Positions 60,959-64,000 of a stretch of DNA of 64,000 nucleotides are shown piece by piece. A program made the position numbers and the translations under genes. The DNA lies in contig CAWUIP010000005.1 of assembly GCA_963922415.1 (NCBI GenBank), forward strand, positions 12,732-76,731. Direction: 5' to 3'. This stretch comes from Aliishimia sp963922415. GTDB lineage: Bacteria; Pseudomonadota; Alphaproteobacteria; Rhodobacterales; Rhodobacteraceae. Every line of letters starts with the position of its first letter. Within the stretch, counting starts at the first letter, position 1. Under the pieces are notes generated by a model. It saw only the letters and a list, made by a program, of their open reading frames with translations. It was not told the origin of the DNA and made no database searches.

Positions 60959-61639
60959 ATGGTGCTGCGCCTCCTCCTGATCCTGACCTTGGTCGCGGGC
61001 TGCGCCAGCCGCCCCCTCACCGACCAAGAGACCGCCTTTGCCCAAACGCTCTTCGGCCCAACCTTGGATATCGACCGCGCGCGCTTCATCGATGGCGCCC
61101 CCACCCGCGCGGTGACCTTTCGGCGCAAGGCGCGGCCCCGGACCACCTGCCGTGAGCGCATCCTCCCGCCGCCCACGTCTGAGATTGTGACCGCAAAGCC
61201 CGCCGCTGTTGCCGTCTTCAACCGGATCCTCTTCGACAAGGATTGGTATCTGGACGACTACCTGCCCGACTACCCCGACCGGATCGGGTTGATCGCGGCG
61301 ATGCTCTTTTCGCACGAGTTGACCCATATCTGGCAGTGGCAGAACCGCAAGGTCACGGGCTATCACCCGCTGAAGGCCGCCGCAGAGCATTCGAGCGAGG
61401 ATCCCTACCTCTTTGATCTGTCGCGCACGCCGCGGTTTCTGGACTATGGGTACGAGCAGCAGGCCTCCATCGTGGAGGAATATGTGTGTTGCCGCGCCCT
61501 CGCCCCGCAGGCAGATCGCACCGCGCGGCTGCACCAGATGATTGGCCAAGCGATGCCGCTGCAGTCCTTGCCCAAAGCCCGTGAATACGCCGTGCGCTTG
61601 CCCTGGGACGGTGTCGAGATCAAGGGGATCTGTGACTGA
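60959..61639 (+). CDS. Predicted lipoprotein with HEXXH zinc-binding motif
   Basis: A 226-residue protein. The N-terminus MVLRLLLILTLVAGCAS contains a lipobox, with Cys15 as the modified residue, so it should be anchored to a membrane. The motif HELTH (SHELTHIWQWQ) is a zinc-metallopeptidase HEXXH site, with a possible third ligand Glu in the following EEYVCCRA segment. The ATG is at 60959, five bases after the thioesterase stop. Related proteins are seen only as hypothetical entries to my memory. The 3' end abuts the glycosylase gene with one base between. Confidence 0.72.
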   Translation: MVLRLLLILTLVAGCASRPLTDQETAFAQTLFGPTLDIDRARFIDGAPTRAVTFRRKARPRTTCRERILPPPTSEIVTAKPAAVAVFNRILFDKDWYLDDYLPDYPDRIGLIAAMLFSHELTHIWQWQNRKVTGYHPLKAAAEHSSEDPYLFDLSRTPRFLDYGYEQQASIVEEYVCCRALAPQADRTARLHQMIGQAMPLQSLPKAREYAVRLPWDGVEIKGICD

Positions 61640-61640
61640 G

Positions 61641-62303
61641 ATGCGCGACTTCGAGACCATTTTTGACGTCGCCGCCGGGCGACACGGCGGGGCCGACGCA
61701 ATAGAAGCGAAGTTCACGCCGATGAAATCCGCCGTGGCCCTGGCCGCGATCCCCGAAGATCGGTGGCTGTCGCAATTCACACGGTCGATCTTTCAAGCCG
61801 GGTTCAATTGGACGGTCATTGACGCCAAGTGGGACGGGTTCGAGGCGACTTTTGACGGGTTTGACGCGGAGGCGCTGGCCTTCGCCGATGACGCGCGTTT
61901 TGACGCTTGGCTGCAAGATACTCGGATCGTGCGCAATGGCACCAAGATCGCGGCTGTGCGCGACAATGCGAGCTTTATCCTGTCGTTGCGCGAAAGAGGC
62001 GGTGTGTCCCAGGTCATTGCCGACTGGCCGGGTGCGGACTTCATTGGCCTCTTGGACATGCTCAAAACCAAAGGCGCGCGGCTGGGCGGCACGTCGGCGC
62101 AATATGCGCTGCGGTCGATGGGACGCGATGGGTTTGTGCTGGGCCAAGACGTGGTCGCCCGGCTGATCGCAGAAGGCGTGATCGACAAGCCACCCACCTC
62201 GAAGACGGCGATGCGGGCCGTCCAAGCCGCGTTCAACACCTGGCATGATCAATCCGGGCGCGGCCTGGCCGAAATCAGCCGTACCCTTGCGCTGAGCGTG
62301 TAG
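61641..62303 (+). CDS. DNA-3-methyladenine glycosylase I-like protein
   Basis: A 220-residue protein related to Tag, which excises 3-methyladenine. The block IFQAGFNWTVIDAKWDGFEATFDGFD matches the Tag helical core (AGLSWITVLKKRENYRACFHQFD in E. coli), and later IVRNGTKIAAVRDNA continues the match. The N-terminal Cys/His zinc ligands of classical Tag are not seen, so this is a variant subgroup. ATG 61641 is one base after the lipoprotein stop; a GTG at 61632 is in frame. Role in alkylation repair is inferred. Confidence 0.78.
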   Translation: MRDFETIFDVAAGRHGGADAIEAKFTPMKSAVALAAIPEDRWLSQFTRSIFQAGFNWTVIDAKWDGFEATFDGFDAEALAFADDARFDAWLQDTRIVRNGTKIAAVRDNASFILSLRERGGVSQVIADWPGADFIGLLDMLKTKGARLGGTSAQYALRSMGRDGFVLGQDVVARLIAEGVIDKPPTSKTAMRAVQAAFNTWHDQSGRGLAEISRTLALSV

Positions 62304-62306
62304 CCC

Positions 62307-62741
62307 ATGACCCATTACGCCGCCATCATGCTTGTCTCTGGCATTGGAATTCCGGTTCTGGCAGCACTCAACGCGCGATTGGGGCAAGTGCTGGGTGCGC
62401 CGGCAGCGGCAGCGCTGGTGCTGTTCGCCGTGGCCATGCTCAGTTGCGCAGTTGTGGCGCTCACGACGGGTGTGGGGGCGCTTGCAAAGCTGCCGCAGGC
62501 ACCGCGGCACCTCCTGTTGGCCGGGGTGTTGATCGCCTTTTACGTGCTGTCGATCACCTACATCGCCCCGCATTTCGGCGTTGGGAATGCGGTGTTCTTC
62601 GTGCTCTTGGGGCAGCTCATTAGCGCGGCGGCCATCGATCACTTCGGCCTGTTTGGCGCGCAGATCTCTCCGATCTCGCTCACCCGCGCGGTCGGGATCG
62701 GCGTTATGGCCCTGGGCGTGTGGATCACGCAGATGGCGTAG
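62307..62741 (+). CDS. DMT-family transporter (DUF606/YdcZ-like)
   Basis: A 144-residue membrane protein with four to five helices (IMLVSGIGIPVLAALNARLG; AAALVLFAVAMLSCAVVAL; LLLAGVLIAFYVLSITYI; VFFVLLGQLISAAAI; IGVMALGVWITQ). GIPVLAALNARLG is a DUF606 signature. It is half the size of EamA transporters and probably works as a dimer. Cargo is unknown. It follows the glycosylase by three bases. Its last 17 bases overlap the convergent dehydrogenase gene. Confidence 0.82.
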   Translation: MTHYAAIMLVSGIGIPVLAALNARLGQVLGAPAAAALVLFAVAMLSCAVVALTTGVGALAKLPQAPRHLLLAGVLIAFYVLSITYIAPHFGVGNAVFFVLLGQLISAAAIDHFGLFGAQISPISLTRAVGIGVMALGVWITQMA

Positions 62742-63726
62742 CGCCCGCCAAGGCAAGCGCCTGCGCCCACACAGCCTCTTCCAGTGTCACGGGATCCTGA
62801 GGCGTGCCCCCTTGCCCAGGCATCCGCGCACCTTGCACCTGGATCGCGTCGGACAGACCGGCAAGACGCTGCGCGAAGTCGGCGCGGCTTGACGGGTCAA
62901 TCAGGATATAGAACTGGCCCAAATCGTGCGGCGCACCTTCGGGCGCCTTGAGCGGGGCGACATCGCGGCTGAACGTGCCACCGGTGAGACCAGCCGCGAA
63001 GATCTCAACCATCAGGCCCAGGCCCCAACCCTTATAGCCGGCGTCCAAACCCCCCAAGGATTGCAGCGAGCCTTTGAGCGCTTCGGCGGGGTCATTGGTG
63101 GGGCGGCCATCCGCATCCAACGCCCAGCCGTCTGGAATCGAAGTGCCTGCCGCCTTTGCCATCGTGATCTTGCCCAGCGCAACGGTCGTGGTCGAGGCGT
63201 CATAATGCATGGCCAAACCGCCTGCGCCATCGGGGACACTAACCGCGAAGGGGTTCGTGCCCAAAAGCCGTGTCTTCCCACCTGGCGGGGCAACGATCGG
63301 CGATGCATTGGTAAAGCCCAAACCAATCTGACCACCCTCAGCGATCGCCCGTGTAAAATAGCCCAGCGAGGTACAAGTATGCGCGTGACAGACCGAAAGC
63401 CGCGCAATGCCGTGGCGACGCGCCGCGTCCTGTGCCGCAGCAAGCCCCGCCGCGAAGGCCGGTTGCGCAAAGCCAAAGCCCGCATCAACGCTGATTTCGG
63501 CAGGGCGCGGCGCGGTGCAGGTCGGTTCAACATCACCGCGCACGCGGCCCGACTGCAACTGCAGGCAATAACTTTCCAGGTAGTAGAGGCCGCAAATCCG
63601 GTTGCCCCAACTTTCCGCAGCGGCCACAGCCGCCGCGACCGCGTCAGCCGCCCTGTCCGAAGCGCCGTGCCGCCGCAAGGCTGCCGCCGTAACTGCCTGG
63701 ACCTCTGCCAAAGATACTTCAACCAT
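62725..63726 (-). CDS. Ldh-family (malate/L-lactate/ureidoglycolate-type) dehydrogenase
   Basis: A 333-residue NAD(P)-dependent dehydrogenase of the non-Rossmann Ldh family. Family segments include the opening VSLAEVQAVTAAALRRHG, the histidine block LSVCHAHTCTSLGYFTRAI, FTNASPIVAPPGG, GTNPFAVSVP and the late GYKGWGLGLMVEIF. It would reduce or oxidise a 2-keto/hydroxy acid or an imine. Substrate is not deducible. Its start overlaps the stop of the LolD-like ATPase by eight bases on the same strand, and its 3' end overlaps the DMT gene. Confidence 0.89.
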   Translation of the reverse strand: MVEVSLAEVQAVTAAALRRHGASDRAADAVAAAVAAAESWGNRICGLYYLESYCLQLQSGRVRGDVEPTCTAPRPAEISVDAGFGFAQPAFAAGLAAAQDAARRHGIARLSVCHAHTCTSLGYFTRAIAEGGQIGLGFTNASPIVAPPGGKTRLLGTNPFAVSVPDGAGGLAMHYDASTTTVALGKITMAKAAGTSIPDGWALDADGRPTNDPAEALKGSLQSLGGLDAGYKGWGLGLMVEIFAAGLTGGTFSRDVAPLKAPEGAPHDLGQFYILIDPSSRADFAQRLAGLSDAIQVQGARMPGQGGTPQDPVTLEEAVWAQALALAGATPSA

Positions 63727-64000
63727 CCAACGCCTCCCTGTCGACCGGCAGAATGCGTCCTGCCTCCAGCCGCACCACGCGATCCATCTGCGCCGCCAGC
63801 GCCATATTGTGCGTCGCGATCAGGGCCGAAAGCCCGGTGGCGCGGACCAGATCCATCAGCGCGCCAAAAACTTGGCCCGAGGTGGTGGGATCCAAATTGC
63901 CCGTCGGCTCATCCGCCAACAAAAGCTCCGGCGCGTTTGCCAGCGCGCGGCAAAAGGCGACGCGCTGTTGCTCGCCGCCCGACAAGGCCGCCGGGCGGTG
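63719..64000 (-). CDS. ABC transporter ATP-binding protein (LolD-like), C-terminal part
   Basis: The last 93 residues of an ATPase whose 5' part lies right of the window. The signature LSGGEQQRVAFCRAL, Walker B LLLADEPTGNLD and the H-loop IATHNMALA are complete. The TGNLD sequence and short C-terminus resemble LolD/MacB-type ATPases, which drive lipoprotein release or export from the inner membrane. It is translationally coupled to the Ldh-family gene. LolD identity is probable, but the partner LolC/E is not visible. Confidence 0.85.
   Translation of the reverse strand, partial: HRPAALSGGEQQRVAFCRALANAPELLLADEPTGNLDPTTSGQVFGALMDLVRATGLSALIATHNMALAAQMDRVVRLEAGRILPVDREALDG

Noticed and set aside
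1..64000. CRISPR arrays, insertion sequences and prophage
   Set aside because: No regularly spaced direct repeats, transposase-like frames or phage genes were found on reading through both strands.

Overview
The window looks like chromosomal DNA of a marine Rhodobacteraceae (Roseobacter-group alphaproteobacterium). The evidence is high GC throughout, tight operons with 1-4 base overlaps, a demethylating sarcosine/dimethylglycine dehydrogenase-type flavoprotein, a protocatechuate/4-hydroxybenzoate cluster, two proteins ending in the VPLPA-CTERM sorting signal, an RpoHI-type sigma-32, and a DUF6476-type gene next to rluD. The species is not identifiable by eye. I found no insertion sequence, phage, integron or CRISPR array.

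Left part (1-22 kb). A leftward oligopeptide-type ABC transporter operon (binding protein, two permeases, two ATPases, the last cut by the window edge) is followed by an SDR oxidoreductase. Divergent to that is a large FAD/GcvT-domain dehydrogenase, then tRNA-Leu(UAA). Next come a TPR protein, a rhomboid protease, a secreted coiled-coil protein, an inositol-phosphatase family enzyme, a PLP decarboxylase, a 2-oxoglutarate dioxygenase-like protein, a TauE/SafE permease and DusA. After these lie a multi-domain LuxR-type regulator with a small upstream ORF, prephenate dehydrogenase, an AraC regulator and the first VPLPA-CTERM protein.

Middle (22-44 kb). Leftward genes encode a beta-keto-acid cleavage enzyme, PcaF thiolase, an aromatic-ring FAD monooxygenase and TpiA. 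A 500-base structured non-coding stretch separates these from Fe-S genes (TfoX-like, HesB/IscA, SufT). The pobA-pcaC-pcaH-pcaG operon follows; together with pcaF it covers several steps of the beta-ketoadipate pathway. MetR and MetF are divergent with a candidate MetR box between them. Then come a thioesterase, a DUF2235 hydrolase with an orphan form II CoxL-like subunit, a PhyH dioxygenase overlapping an HD-domain oxygenase-like protein, a PAS-GGDEF-EAL protein and ValS.

Right part (44-64 kb). The second VPLPA-CTERM protein has a very strong terminator and is followed by oligoendopeptidase F, a HemG-like flavodoxin, two membrane proteins and a Gfo/Idh/MocA oxidoreductase. RpoH has a candidate heat-shock promoter. 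RluD and a DUF6476 gene share overlapping start codons. A DUF1007/NicO nickel-cobalt pair, two hydrolases, a lamin-tail/Hint protein and parE follow. An AT-rich orphan gene overlaps parE and looks acquired. The end holds a thioesterase, a HEXXH lipoprotein, a 3-methyladenine glycosylase, a DMT transporter, an Ldh-type dehydrogenase and a LolD-like ATPase cut by the edge.

The most interesting candidate system is the PhyH/HD pair at 37.2-38.7 kb. Its organisation matches the two-oxygenase carbon-phosphorus cleavage systems (PhnY*/PhnZ, TmpA/TmpB), but its substrate pocket appears to differ.
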